A stretch of DNA of 64,000 nucleotides from Parabacteroides gordonii MS-1 = DSM 23371 (GTDB taxonomy: Bacteria > Bacteroidota > Bacteroidia > Bacteroidales > Tannerellaceae): positions 62,001 to 126,000 of the forward strand of contig NZ_KQ033921.1 of NCBI RefSeq assembly GCF_000969825.1, in the 5' to 3' direction. Shown in pieces: positions 25,813 through 34,570 of this stretch (its first letter is position 1; the number at the start of each line of letters is the position of its first letter). Made by a program: the position numbers and the translations under genes. The notes under the pieces were generated by a model, which was not told the origin of the DNA, searched no databases, and saw only the letters and a list, made by a program, of their open reading frames with translations.

Positions 25813-26244
25813 ATGATGGACAATCAGAAGAAGTATGCGGGCAACCACGGGCGAAAGCCCAAGCCCGACAAGATGCGCCACCGCTACGTGTTCCGTCTGG
25901 ACGACGGGGACAACGCCCGTTTCCTCGCGCTTTTCGACGAGTCGGGCAAGGCGACCAAGGCGGAGTTTATCGTTTCCGCACTTTTCGGCAGGGAGATTAA
26001 GGTCATTAAACTGGATAAGGGGACGCAGGATTTCTACATGCGCCTGACCACCTTCCACTCGCAGTTCCGTGCCATAGGCACGAACTACAACCAATGCGTG
26101 CGTGCGCTCAAATCCAATTTCTCGGAGAAGAAAGCCCTCGCTTTCCTCTACAAGCTGGAGCGGCACACCCTCGAACTGGTCGAGTTAAGCAAGCGGATTT
26201 CCGCACTGGTGGAGGAGTTCCGGAGCAAATACCCCGTCCGATGA
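25813..26244 (+). CDS. mobA: MobA-like relaxosome accessory protein
   Basis: 143 residues from the first of two adjacent ATGs (25813/25816). The N-terminus is basic (NHGRKPKPDKMRHRYVFRL), then a ribbon-helix-helix-like part and a helical C-terminus (SQFRAIGTNYNQCVRALKSN) typical of MobA/MobC-type accessory proteins that open oriT for the relaxase. The stop overlaps the mobB start (ATGA). Confidence 0.8.
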   Translation: MMDNQKKYAGNHGRKPKPDKMRHRYVFRLDDGDNARFLALFDESGKATKAEFIVSALFGREIKVIKLDKGTQDFYMRLTTFHSQFRAIGTNYNQCVRALKSNFSEKKALAFLYKLERHTLELVELSKRISALVEEFRSKYPVR

Positions 26245-27539
26245 TAGCCAAGATCTCGCACGGCAGCAGCCTTTACGGGGTGCTTGCCTACAACCAGTTG
26301 AAGGTGGACGAGCGGCACGCCGACGTGCTTTTCACCAGCCGGATTATCGAGCCGCAGGGCGATGCTCCCTACACGATAGGGCATCTTTCCCGCTCGTTCG
26401 GTGACTACCTCACAGCCAACCGCAAGACCGAGAAGCCCGTCCTGCATATCTCCCTCAATCCCGACCCGAAGGATTGCTTGAGCGAGGAGCGGTTTGTCAG
26501 CTTGGCGGAGGAGTACATGCGGCGCATGGGCTTCGGCGACCAGCCCTATATCGTCTATCGCCACAACGACATCGGGCGGGAGCACCTGCACATCGTCTCC
26601 GTCCGGGTGGACGAAACCGGGCGTGCGATTTCCGACAGCTACGAGCACGGGCGTTCGATGAAGGTCTGCCGGGAGCTGGAGAGGCAGTTCGGTCTTGTCC
26701 CGGCTACGCCCAAGCAGTGGAAGGAGGGGCTGCCCTTGTCGCCCGTCGGTTACGGGGACGGCAACCTCAAGGGGCAGTTGGCGGGAGTCATCCGCCCGCT
26801 TGCCCGGGAGTGGCGTTTCCGTACACTGGGAGAATACCGGGCGGTGCTTTCGCTCTACGGCATCACGGTGGACGAGGTGAAGGGGGAATACGGCGGGCGG
26901 GAGTATCACGGCTTGACCTATTCGGCAACCGACAGGGAGGGCAACAAGGTCGGCAAGCCCTTCAAGTCCTCCGTGTTCGGCAAGGAGGCGGGCGTCGCAG
27001 CCCTCGAAAGGCGGATGCACAACGCTGCCGCATGGGAAAAGACCCACAAGGAAGTCGCCGCCGCCACCGCCGGAAAGGTTTCCGCCGCCATGCAGACCGC
27101 AGGGCATGACCGGGCGCAGTTCGAGCGGGAACTCATGCGGCAGGGAATCGGCGTGGTATTCCGTCAGAATGAAGCCGGGCGCATCTATGGGGCGACCTTC
27201 ATCGACCATGCCGCCAAAGCCGTCTTCAACGGCTCCCGTCTGGGCAAGGAGTTCTCCGCAGGCGTGTTCAACGACCTTTTCGCCGGGCAGGAAGGTATTC
27301 ACTTGCCACAACCCTCCGCCGGAGTGGAACATCCCACCCGGCAGCAGGAGCATACGGGCGCATCCCAATGGGACGGACACGATACCGGCTATCGTCCCGA
27401 CCACAAGGACGGCACCACCCAGAACGTGGCGGCCGCCTTCAACCTCTTTGCCCCCGTACCCGGCGGAGCGTCCGGCGACCAGCCCGTACCTCCGCAACGC
27501 AAAAAGAAAAAGAGGCGCAAGTACGGCAGGCAACAATAA
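26241..27539 (+). CDS. mobB: Mobilisation relaxase, MobB-like
   Basis: 432 residues from the ATG at 26241. Relaxase motifs: an N-terminal tyrosine region (GSSLYGVLAYNQ; Y12 or Y17 candidate) and the metal-binding histidine motif RHNDIGREHLHIVSVRV with H108, H115 and H117. The C-terminal part is basic (PPQRKKKKRRKYGRQQ). It nicks oriT and pilots the strand into the recipient. It forms a translationally coupled operon with mobA. Confidence 0.88.
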   Translation: MIAKISHGSSLYGVLAYNQLKVDERHADVLFTSRIIEPQGDAPYTIGHLSRSFGDYLTANRKTEKPVLHISLNPDPKDCLSEERFVSLAEEYMRRMGFGDQPYIVYRHNDIGREHLHIVSVRVDETGRAISDSYEHGRSMKVCRELERQFGLVPATPKQWKEGLPLSPVGYGDGNLKGQLAGVIRPLAREWRFRTLGEYRAVLSLYGITVDEVKGEYGGREYHGLTYSATDREGNKVGKPFKSSVFGKEAGVAALERRMHNAAAWEKTHKEVAAATAGKVSAAMQTAGHDRAQFERELMRQGIGVVFRQNEAGRIYGATFIDHAAKAVFNGSRLGKEFSAGVFNDLFAGQEGIHLPQPSAGVEHPTRQQEHTGASQWDGHDTGYRPDHKDGTTQNVAAAFNLFAPVPGGASGDQPVPPQRKKKKRRKYGRQQ

Positions 27540-27561
27540 TCAACTTAAAATTCAACGAATT

Positions 27562-29568
27562 ATGCAAAACGAAGACGATTTGCGTGGACTCGCCAAAGTC
27601 ATGGAGTTCATGCGTGCGATAAGCATTTTATTTGTAGTGGTAAATATTTACTGGTTCTGTTACCAGTCCGTCCGGGAGTGGGGCATCGACATCGGCGTTG
27701 TCGATAGGATATTGCTCGGCTTCCAGCGTACCGCCGGGCTGTTCTCCAATATCCTCTGGACGAAGCTCTTCGCCGTGCTGTTCCTCGCCCTTAGCTGCCT
27801 CGGCACAAAGGGCGTGAAGGAACAGAAAATCACGTGGCGCAGGATCATCCTTTGCGGCGTGTCCGGCTTGCTGCTCTTTTTCGGCAACGGGTGGTTGCTC
27901 ACCCTTCCTCTGCCGCTTCCGGCGGACACCGTGCTGTATATCGCCACCCTTACCGCAGGGTATATCTGCCTGCTCATGGCGGGACTGTGGATGTCCCGTC
28001 TGCTGAAGACCGACCTGCTCGAAGACGTGTTCAACGTCGAGAACGAATCCTTCATGCAGGAGACCGAGTTGAAGGAGAACGAGTATTCCGTCAACCTTCG
28101 CACCCGCTTCTGGTTCAGGGGCAGGGCGTATGACGGATGGATCAACCTTGTCAATCCCTTCCGTGCGACGATGGTCTTGGGCACGCCCGGTTCGGGCAAG
28201 TCCTATGCGATAATCAACCAGTATATCAAACAGACCATCGAGAAGGGCTATTCGCTTTTCCTGTATGATTTCAAGTACCCCGACCTCTCCGAGATAGCCT
28301 ACAACCACCTGCTCGCCCATTTGGACGGCTACAAGGTCAAGCCCAAGTTCTACGTGATAAACTTCGACAATCCGAGGGAGAGCCACCGCTGCAACCCCAT
28401 CCACCCGGACTTCATGACCGACATATCCGATGCCTACGAGAGTGCCTACACGATTATGTTAAATTTGAACCGCACGTGGATTTCCAAACAGGGCGATTTC
28501 TTCGTAGAATCGCCTATCATTCTGTTAGCCAGCATTATATGGTATCTCAAAATCTACAAGAACGGCAAGTATTGCACCTTCCCCCATGCCATTGAGTTCC
28601 TGAACCGCAAGTACGCCGACATTTTCCCCATCCTCACCTCGTACCCGGAGTTGGAGAACTACCTTTCTCCCTTCATGGACGCATGGGAATCCTCGGCGGT
28701 GGAGCAGTTGCAGGGGCAGATAGCCAGTGCCAAGATACCGCTTTCCCGCATGATCTCCCCGGCGCTCTACTGGGTGATGACGGCGGACGATTTCACCCTC
28801 GACATCAACAATCCCGAAGAGCCGAAGGTGCTCGTAGTCGGTAACAACCCCGACCGTCAGGGCATCTACGGGGCGGCGTTGGGACTGTACAACTCCCGCA
28901 TCGTGAAACTCATCAACAAGAAGAAGCGGCTCAAATCCGCCGTGATTATCGACGAGCTGCCCACCATCTATATGCGTGGACTGGACAACCTCATTGCCAC
29001 CGCCCGAAGCAACAAGGTAGCCGTCATGCTCGGCTTTCAGGATTTCAGCCAGCTAAAGCGTGATTATGGAGACAAAGAGTCCGCTGTTATTTGCAATACG
29101 GTCGGCAATGTCTTTGCAGGTCAGGTAGTTGCCGAAACTGCCAAGACGCTCTCCGAGCGTTTCGGCAAGGTCTTGCAGAAACGGCAGAACATGACTATCA
29201 ACCGGAACGAGACCTCCGTCTCCATCAATACCCAGATGGACAGCCTCATTCCGGCAAGCAAGATTTCCAACCTCACACAGGGTATGTTCGTCGGGGCGGT
29301 AGCCGACAATTTCGACGAGCGTATCGAGCAGAAGATTTTCCATGCCGAGATTGTCGTGGATAACGAGAAGGTCAGGCGGGAGACCGCCCGCTACGTGAAG
29401 ATACCGCAGATCATCGACTTCACCGACAAGGACGGCAACGACACCATGCAGCAGCAGATCGACGCCAACTACTACCGCATCAAGAGCGAGGTCAGGCAGA
29501 TTGTCGCCGACGAGATCGGGCGCATCAAAGCAGACCCGGAGCTGTCGCATCTGATTAAGGACAAGTGA
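27562..29568 (+). CDS. mobC: MobC type IV coupling protein (VirD4/TraG-like ATPase)
   Basis: 668 residues from the ATG at 27562. Three to four N-terminal transmembrane segments, then Walker A GTPGSGKS (207-214), Walker B VIIDELPTIY, and the TraG/VirD4 C-terminal motif AVMLGFQDFSQL. It links the relaxosome to the tra channel. It lies 22 bp after mobB and ends the mob operon, with a probable terminator following. Confidence 0.9.
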   Translation: MQNEDDLRGLAKVMEFMRAISILFVVVNIYWFCYQSVREWGIDIGVVDRILLGFQRTAGLFSNILWTKLFAVLFLALSCLGTKGVKEQKITWRRIILCGVSGLLLFFGNGWLLTLPLPLPADTVLYIATLTAGYICLLMAGLWMSRLLKTDLLEDVFNVENESFMQETELKENEYSVNLRTRFWFRGRAYDGWINLVNPFRATMVLGTPGSGKSYAIINQYIKQTIEKGYSLFLYDFKYPDLSEIAYNHLLAHLDGYKVKPKFYVINFDNPRESHRCNPIHPDFMTDISDAYESAYTIMLNLNRTWISKQGDFFVESPIILLASIIWYLKIYKNGKYCTFPHAIEFLNRKYADIFPILTSYPELENYLSPFMDAWESSAVEQLQGQIASAKIPLSRMISPALYWVMTADDFTLDINNPEEPKVLVVGNNPDRQGIYGAALGLYNSRIVKLINKKKRLKSAVIIDELPTIYMRGLDNLIATARSNKVAVMLGFQDFSQLKRDYGDKESAVICNTVGNVFAGQVVAETAKTLSERFGKVLQKRQNMTINRNETSVSINTQMDSLIPASKISNLTQGMFVGAVADNFDERIEQKIFHAEIVVDNEKVRRETARYVKIPQIIDFTDKDGNDTMQQQIDANYYRIKSEVRQIVADEIGRIKADPELSHLIKDK

Positions 29569-29580
29569 GGATAAAAATAC

Positions 29581-29615
29581 CCCGTCGGCAAGAACAAGCC
29601 GGCGAGGTTCTTTTT
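29581..29615 (+). terminator. Probable terminator after mobC
   Basis: CCCCGTCGGC and GCCGGCGAGG pair at 8 of 10 positions around a short loop, followed by TTCTTTTT. It starts 13 bp after the mobC stop. Confidence 0.5.
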
Positions 29616-29683
29616 ATCGGGTATGGTGTTTTTCGGCATGAAGTAATGGTTAAGTGGGTAGAAAACATTATTTTTGTAATGAT

Positions 29684-30079
29684 ATGGATAAGGACAATCG
29701 CAAATACCGGTTCTGCTTCATCGACTATATGTGGTATGTAGCCGAGATATGGCACGAAAGGGAGCATACCAACCTTAACGGGCGTATGCTGTTGCTCTTT
29801 TGCTGGCTCTTTGCCATACTCGTACCGCTTGGAACACCGTTGATGTTTCGCTATTTCAGTTGGATTGTTGCTTTTGCCATAGTGATGATTCTTTGCTTTC
29901 TTCCCGACTTGTTCTGTCAGCTCCGCTACACAGCCGGGCGGCGTGAAGCACTTCGTGAATATTACGGAAAGATGAAACATCCCGGCAGGAAGCTCGCCAA
30001 AATAGTCCTTATCGCTATCGCCCTGACCGTGGTGAATGTCGCACTGATGTTTCACTTCGGGTTTATACATTGGGCATGA
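29684..30079 (+). CDS. Membrane protein of unknown function
   Basis: 131 residues from the ATG at 29684 (MDKDNRKYRFCFIDYMWYVA). Three probable transmembrane segments (LLLFCWLFAILVPLGTPLMF, WIVAFAIVMILCFLPDLFC, IVLIAIALTVVNVALMFHF) and a basic loop between the last two. Its base composition matches the ICE backbone, not the cassettes. It lies between mobC and the 3' end of the array. Confidence 0.65.
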   Translation: MDKDNRKYRFCFIDYMWYVAEIWHEREHTNLNGRMLLLFCWLFAILVPLGTPLMFRYFSWIVAFAIVMILCFLPDLFCQLRYTAGRREALREYYGKMKHPGRKLAKIVLIAIALTVVNVALMFHFGFIHWA

Positions 30080-30171
30080 TAAACGGCAGGAGAATAAGCA
30101 TCGGTTCTATCTCTGGGATTACTTACATATCGGCTAATTTCCATTTCACGGCAGAAGCCGAAACATCATCA

Positions 30172-30204
30172 TCGTTCCGCTTTAAGCAGTAGTGCTATTT
30201 GTTA
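30172..30204. repeat. attC-like site 16, truncated, at the distal end of the array
   Basis: CGTTCCGCTTTAAGC..GTAGTGCT..TTGTTA matches one half of the class a sites. The expected outer half (TAATGTCCGGCAG) is absent and is replaced by unrelated sequence, so the array is cut here. Confidence 0.65.
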
Positions 30205-30578
30205 CTAACGAATTCATTAATTGATGCTTTCATTTTTTCTACAATTACATCAATATATTGTTGTGGAATGTTTTTATTTTTATAGTTCTCAATAGCATCA
30301 AGAATACTTTGTTTCAATATCTCAACGCATTGAGAATCATTTGCTGTTTCAAATTTATCAAATGGGAGTAGAATTTCCAATTCTATCCGATTACGTTTTT
30401 TCGAATATCTACTTAATGGATTTGCAGTAAATCCTTTTAAGCAGAATACATAGAAACTTAGTTCATTAATATATGAAATATCACATAGACAATCCATATA
30501 TTCTATTACAGAGTTTCTTGCTTTACGAAACTTATCAGAAATACTATGTTCCAATTCACCTCCAATAAAAACTTTCAT
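30195..30578 (-). CDS. Cassette 16: possible Imm44-like immunity protein
   Basis: 127 residues beginning MKVFIGGELEHSISDKFRKARN. The start and the later RIELEILLPFDKF recall Imm44-type immunity proteins, but the match is from memory and weak. The cassette arms TTACTAACGA and TCGTTAGTAA flank it perfectly. Its stop codon lies in the attC-like site. It is the last cassette of the array, and next to the ICE backbone. Confidence 0.7.
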   Translation of the reverse strand: MKVFIGGELEHSISDKFRKARNSVIEYMDCLCDISYINELSFYVFCLKGFTANPLSRYSKKRNRIELEILLPFDKFETANDSQCVEILKQSILDAIENYKNKNIPQQYIDVIVEKMKASINEFVSNK

Positions 30579-30597
30579 ACAAATTTGTTATCGTTAG

Positions 30598-30646
30598 TAA
30601 TGTTTGGCGGACAATCAATCTTTCAGAGAGATTTATCTGCTTGTTA
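30598..30646. repeat. attC-like site 15
   Basis: TAATGTTTGGCGGA..TTTATCTGCTTGTTA, class c. It lies at the 3' end of the 30652 gene. Confidence 0.7.
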
Positions 30647-30651
30647 TAAAC

Positions 30652-31146
30652 CTATTTGAAATTTGTCAGTATATCATTCTTTTTATTGGAAGACAACATT
30701 TCCAATAAATGATTGAAGCTATCGCAAACAAATTCTGCCGAATCTTCAAATTCAGGTTCAACTCCATAATAGATTTTACCGTAATTTTCCGGAGATAAAT
30801 CTATGCACAAATATTGGTATCCATCTTTTACTGACATAAGAATAGGAATATGGCTATCCCAAAACAGGCGTATCATATCACAGGATTCCTTATCATCTGC
30901 CAACGCCTCAAGTCCCATCAGCTCAAATTCATTCCAACGGAATCCGCTATCGCTTTCTCCGTTAAAATCCTCTATGGAATTAAACCAAACATTATCACTT
31001 TCATTCGTGATTGTCTGAAACCGTTGTAAAAACTCCTGATAGTCCGCAGGAAGTTCGGAGTACCGATTTTGTAAATCAGAGCTTAATTCTTTTCTTTCCA
31101 ATCGTTCTGTAACGACGAATCCTATATTTTTCAGTGCTTCAATCAT
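30652..31146 (-). CDS. Cassette 15: SUKH/SMI1-KNR4 immunity-like protein
   Basis: 164 residues. The SUKH core is clear: LPADYQEFLQRFQTITNESD near 34, then a WNEFELMGLE segment, SVKDGYQYLCIDL and a C-terminal FVCDSFNHLLEML helix. SUKH proteins bind and neutralise diverse secreted toxins. The arms share eight bases (TTATAAAC). Confidence 0.8.
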   Translation of the reverse strand: MIEALKNIGFVVTERLERKELSSDLQNRYSELPADYQEFLQRFQTITNESDNVWFNSIEDFNGESDSGFRWNEFELMGLEALADDKESCDMIRLFWDSHIPILMSVKDGYQYLCIDLSPENYGKIYYGVEPEFEDSAEFVCDSFNHLLEMLSSNKKNDILTNFK

Positions 31147-31166
31147 ATTTTTATTTTACGAGTTTA

Positions 31167-31214
31167 TAATGGGTTGGTGAGGGACAGCGTTTAGCTGTTA
31201 TATCGACCTTGTTA
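31167..31214. repeat. attC-like site 14
   Basis: TAATGGGTTGGTGAGGGACAGCG..CTTGTTA. It is the most divergent site of the array, but the ends and size are conserved. Confidence 0.6.
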
Positions 31215-31224
31215 GTAATATATT

Positions 31225-31842
31225 TCACAGAGAATAAATGTAACATAACTCCCAAATTATGTCAATAGTGGAATTTAGCCCAAGTTTATCAAAGAACATT
31301 TTCATTTCCCCTGATAGGTTATTATTGAAAATATTTTCAATAATAACCCGGCAGTTTTTTTTACTGTTTAGTATCTTCTTATTGTAATTAGCCTGTTCCA
31401 AGACCATCTTATAAAACGGCATGAGATATAAGGTAAACACCTCATATCGCCCATTATGAAAAGAAGGTGTCTTCATTTCTATTTGAGACACATTAATTAA
31501 ATTAACCAAACTGCCGCTTTCAATAATATTGACTATTTTACCTTCGCATTCTTTGAAAAAAGTTTCATCGCAGGTTTGGTTATATCCAATCTGGATCTTA
31601 ATGTTTGCTGACAGATTTTCAAGCCCATCATCCGGACGATCAATGACACCAACCCACATTGTTACTTCTAATGAGCCATTATGTTTATATACTCGTGCTA
31701 TTATATAACAATAATATATATCAATGATATGTTTACTTAAACATATAAGATCATCATACCATAATTTCTTAGGGCACTTAAAGTTATACTCATTGAGTAA
31801 ACGTTGAAATTCATTTATAACACTGTGAAATTCAGATTTCAT
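31225..31842 (-). CDS. Cassette 14: unknown protein
   Basis: 205 residues, no signal peptide or membrane segment, and no family I recognise. The middle is beta-rich (YCYIIARVYKHNGSLEVTMW) and the C-terminus helical. The arms TTAGTAATA and TATTACTAA match perfectly. Context suggests an immunity protein. Confidence 0.7.
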   Translation of the reverse strand: MKSEFHSVINEFQRLLNEYNFKCPKKLWYDDLICLSKHIIDIYYCYIIARVYKHNGSLEVTMWVGVIDRPDDGLENLSANIKIQIGYNQTCDETFFKECEGKIVNIIESGSLVNLINVSQIEMKTPSFHNGRYEVFTLYLMPFYKMVLEQANYNKKILNSKKNCRVIIENIFNNNLSGEMKMFFDKLGLNSTIDIIWELCYIYSL

Positions 31843-31851
31843 ATTTATTAC

Positions 31852-31900
31852 TAATGGTTTGCAGCGTTCCGCCTTATTCAGTCGGTAGTGCTGTTTGTTA
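31852..31900. repeat. attC-like site 13
   Basis: Class a: TAATGGTTTGCAGCGTTCCGCC..TCAGTCGGTAGTGCTGTTTGTTA. Confidence 0.75.
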
Positions 31901-32369
31901 TAAACTCTTTTTTCTTTATTCTTTTGCCGTTACATGTAAAGCCATAAGTAAAAGCTGCATCTATGGTTTGTTTTGCACTCTCAAGAATATAATGATACAA
32001 ATTATCATATTTACTAAAGCATGGAGAAAGAATGTAGAAGTTTTTAATATTTAAAGGAATATAAATCCCCGTCATATCGGATATTCCATAGCGTGCTTCC
32101 TCCAAATTTGGTACTGGTATGGAAATAGATATTTCAAACTCTTTATTAGATGGGAAACGTTTTGCCCGTTTGAAAATCCCAATCCCCCCATTAGTATTTC
32201 GAAGATTTATCTGTATGAGAAGTTTCCAATCTCCCAAATCATCTAAGTTGATTTGGTTATTGTAATCTTCCATATAACCATTCAACTCTCGGTAAATTGA
32301 GCGCAGTAAGTCCAATTCTCCAAGTTCAGGGATTTCACTACTTATTAAAACTGCATATTGATTATTCAT
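31878..32369 (-). CDS. Cassette 13: unknown, possible immunity protein
   Basis: 163 residues. Pattern FEISISIPVPNLEEARYGI and a C-terminal AFTYGFTCNGKRIKKKEF. It may relate to Imm9-type proteins, but I am not sure. The last residues (ITNSTTD) and the stop are encoded by the attC-like repeat. Arms TTATAAACTCT and AGAGTTTATAA match perfectly. Confidence 0.7.
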   Translation of the reverse strand: MNNQYAVLISSEIPELGELDLLRSIYRELNGYMEDYNNQINLDDLGDWKLLIQINLRNTNGGIGIFKRAKRFPSNKEFEISISIPVPNLEEARYGISDMTGIYIPLNIKNFYILSPCFSKYDNLYHYILESAKQTIDAAFTYGFTCNGKRIKKKEFITNSTTD

Positions 32370-32395
32370 ACATTCATCCTTATATCCAGAGTTTA

Positions 32396-32442
32396 TAATG
32401 TTCGGCAGCGTTCCGCTTATTCAGTCGGTCTGCTGTTTGTTA
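32396..32442. repeat. attC-like site 12
   Basis: Class a: TAATGTTCGGCAGCGTTCCGCTT..CAGTCGGTCTGCTGTTTGTTA. Confidence 0.75.
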
Positions 32443-32904
32443 TCAACTTATATTTTGTCTGACAACACCATGTTCATAAGCCAAACTATCACATTCTTTT
32501 TGCATATTGGTCAGAACATCTTCGACCACTTTTAAGGAAACTTCTTGTGGTACATTTATGGATACGAATGAAGAGAGATTAGAAATCTCTACCTTGCATC
32601 CCATATCAAGTAGTTTGTCTCTGACCATCTGCATACGTTTATCGTTAAAATGTACCCTCAATGTGCTATTTCCAGAGGGATTCACTATGGATTGAAAATG
32701 ATATTCGCCATCTTCTTCTGTAACACATATCTCATCCCCCAAACTGATTCCATAGGTATAGAATGGCACATTATCGACAATATAGGTATCATTACTTGCC
32801 TTTTTGCACCACAAACCTTCAATAGAAAATGGTGGATAGCCATCTTCATCTTGTTCCAAGTGGAATAGCACTTTTATATGTTTGTCTTTTTTCATTTTAT
32901 TCAT
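32443..32904 (-). CDS. Cassette 12: DUF4265-like protein
   Basis: 153 residues from the ATG at 32904 (an ATG at 32895 is also possible). The long upstream extension to 33009 runs through the attC-like site and the neighbouring gene and is rejected. KVLFHLEQDEDGYPPFSIEGLW and FYTYGISLGDEI match the DUF4265 pattern. Family members occur beside toxin/immunity genes. Arms TTATCAACTTAT and ATAAGTTGATAA match over 12 bases. Confidence 0.78.
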   Translation of the reverse strand: MNKMKKDKHIKVLFHLEQDEDGYPPFSIEGLWCKKASNDTYIVDNVPFYTYGISLGDEICVTEEDGEYHFQSIVNPSGNSTLRVHFNDKRMQMVRDKLLDMGCKVEISNLSSFVSINVPQEVSLKVVEDVLTNMQKECDSLAYEHGVVRQNIS

Positions 32905-32915
32905 TAATAAGTTGA

Positions 32916-32962
32916 TAATGTTAGGTGGATAATCGGCTGTTGGTAGATTAATCCGTTTGTTA
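32916..32962. repeat. attC-like site 11
   Basis: Class c: TAATGTTAGGTGGATAATCGGC..AGATTAATCCGTTTGTTA. Confidence 0.75.
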
Positions 32963-32968
32963 GTCGCT

Positions 32969-33829
32969 CTATTGTTTCCAGAATTTTTCAAGTTCATCAT
33001 ACTCTCCAAACCAATACTGAAAAGCTATCTTATCAATGCCGTTTTTGCCTCTCCAAAAATCCACTGGGTAATTCCAATCAGAACTTCGGCTGCTTCTTGG
33101 AGTACATCCTTCATTAAACTCATAAAAGGAACCTCTATATTTTTCAGTGTGGAGAATACTAAGGTATCCCATTATTTCCAACAGACGTTGTAAAGCTAAT
33201 TCTGCAAACTTAACACTTATACGCTTTTCCTCTTTCTTCCAATGCTTGAAAAATTCTTTTTTCTTCAACAATTTGTACACATAACGAATCCCGTCTGATT
33301 CCTGCACGGATGTGATAGTCTCAAAGATTTCTTTAAGAATACTCAGCCCTTCCTTTTGTTGTTTGGGATCATACAGGAAATTCACACTTTCCCTATTCTC
33401 TTGCTGTAAGCATTGTACCATGTGAAAAACATCAGATTCATTCACCCCATATTTGGGATTGAATGGATATTTTTCAATATCTTTCTCAAAGGAAGACGAA
33501 CAAATATAACAAGAGTTTATTGTAGGTTCATCCATAATTTCTCTTTGTTGTTCTACGGTCATATTCTCAAAGGAGAGGTATTTTCTTTCTAAGAATAGTT
33601 TTTTATTTTCTTTTATCCACAACCTCTCGTCTTTGTAAAAATCACCTGTTTTAGGAATGTCGTATATTGAATATGAATGAACATAATATGTTTTCATTTT
33701 CGACAAAACTTGAAGCCCAAAATGAATCCGACCTATTGGCAAGGTTTGTATGAATAGCTCAGTAAGCCGCTTCTTGTCAGAAGAAGTGTACTCTTTCAAC
33801 AATAGTTCTATGGCTTCGTTATGTGTCAT
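32969..33829 (-). CDS. Cassette 11: unknown protein
   Basis: 286 residues, the second longest in the array, soluble and charged. A CYICSSSFEKDIEKYPF segment could hold a metal or disulfide pair, and the C-terminus is aromatic (IAFQYWFGEYDELEKFW). I recognise no family. The arms are related with two mismatches (TTAGTCGCT, AGTGGCTAA). Confidence 0.7.
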   Translation of the reverse strand: MTHNEAIELLLKEYTSSDKKRLTELFIQTLPIGRIHFGLQVLSKMKTYYVHSYSIYDIPKTGDFYKDERLWIKENKKLFLERKYLSFENMTVEQQREIMDEPTINSCYICSSSFEKDIEKYPFNPKYGVNESDVFHMVQCLQQENRESVNFLYDPKQQKEGLSILKEIFETITSVQESDGIRYVYKLLKKKEFFKHWKKEEKRISVKFAELALQRLLEIMGYLSILHTEKYRGSFYEFNEGCTPRSSRSSDWNYPVDFWRGKNGIDKIAFQYWFGEYDELEKFWKQ

Positions 33830-33852
33830 TTTTATTATTATTTTTAAGTGGC

Positions 33853-33900
33853 TAATGTCCGGCAGATAATCGACCGTTAGGGAGATTCATCCGCTTGTTA
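33853..33900. repeat. attC-like site 10
   Basis: Class c: TAATGTCCGGCAGATAATCGACC..GAGATTCATCCGCTTGTTA. Confidence 0.75.
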
Positions 33901-33903
33901 TCG

Positions 33904-34491
33904 TCATAAATTGTACTTCATTAATAATGATTTAAATTCTTCATTTAACCTCTTTCCTCCAAATTGAGCAGCAACTTTTTGAATACTGTCTTTTTGCATT
34001 ACAAATTCCAATTCAGTAGGCTTTAATTGAGAACAACACCAATCAAATACACGCAAATTGGGAATATCGGCAATGTTTTTTATATCAACTAAATTTTTAC
34101 ATTCCCAAATAAATAACCAATATAAACTATGTAAGTTCGATAAATTGGGGAATTTGCTAAACGGTTTTATGTTACAAATGATTAGTTCTTCTAAAGGAGA
34201 AAGATTGGCTATATAATCAAATGTTTGCTCTTCTTTTGTGGCAATACCATTAATACATAATCTCTTTAGATGTGTCAATTTGTTTAATGCTGTATAGTCA
34301 TTGAATTTACACGAATACATCCTGATATCTTGCAATTCGGGCATATCCAAAATAAAATCCATTGAGTTGCCTTTAATATGCCACAACGATAACATGGTTG
34401 CATTTTTATACTTGTTCAATTTGATTTGAGGACAAGTAAGATATGCAACGTGAACACCATTCTGCTCAATTCTTTTTATTCCTTTCTCCAT
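33904..34491 (-). CDS. Cassette 10: leucine-rich-repeat-like protein
   Basis: 195 residues from the ATG at 34491 (MEKGIKRIEQNGVHVAYL). The frame to 34542 crosses the attC site. Irregular LRR units are visible: MPELQDIRMYSCKFNDYTAL, LTHLKRLCINGIA, LSPLEELIICNIKPFSKFPN, LSNLHSLYWLFIWECKNLVD, IADIPNLRVFDWC. LRR proteins usually bind other proteins, consistent with toxin binding. Arms TTATCGTCAT and ATGACGATAA match perfectly. Confidence 0.78.
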   Translation of the reverse strand: MEKGIKRIEQNGVHVAYLTCPQIKLNKYKNATMLSLWHIKGNSMDFILDMPELQDIRMYSCKFNDYTALNKLTHLKRLCINGIATKEEQTFDYIANLSPLEELIICNIKPFSKFPNLSNLHSLYWLFIWECKNLVDIKNIADIPNLRVFDWCCSQLKPTELEFVMQKDSIQKVAAQFGGKRLNEEFKSLLMKYNL

Positions 34492-34514
34492 GTTCGTTTT
34501 TATTTTAATGACGA

Positions 34515-34560
34515 TAATGTCCGGCAGATAAACCGCCTTCAATGTTTCATCTGTTTGTTA
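34515..34560. repeat. attC-like site 9
   Basis: Class b: TAATGTCCGGCAGATAAACCGCC..ATGTTTCATCTGTTTGTTA. Confidence 0.75.
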
Positions 34561-34570
34561 GCAACCGCTT

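Noticed and set aside
26148-27536. A 462-codon minus-strand ORF opposite mobB
   Set aside because: mobB has relaxase motifs and operon overlaps; the opposite frame has no recognisable features.
32443-33009. A longer start for cassette 12 at 33009
   Set aside because: The extra 35 codons would be translated from the attC-like site and the end of the neighbouring gene.
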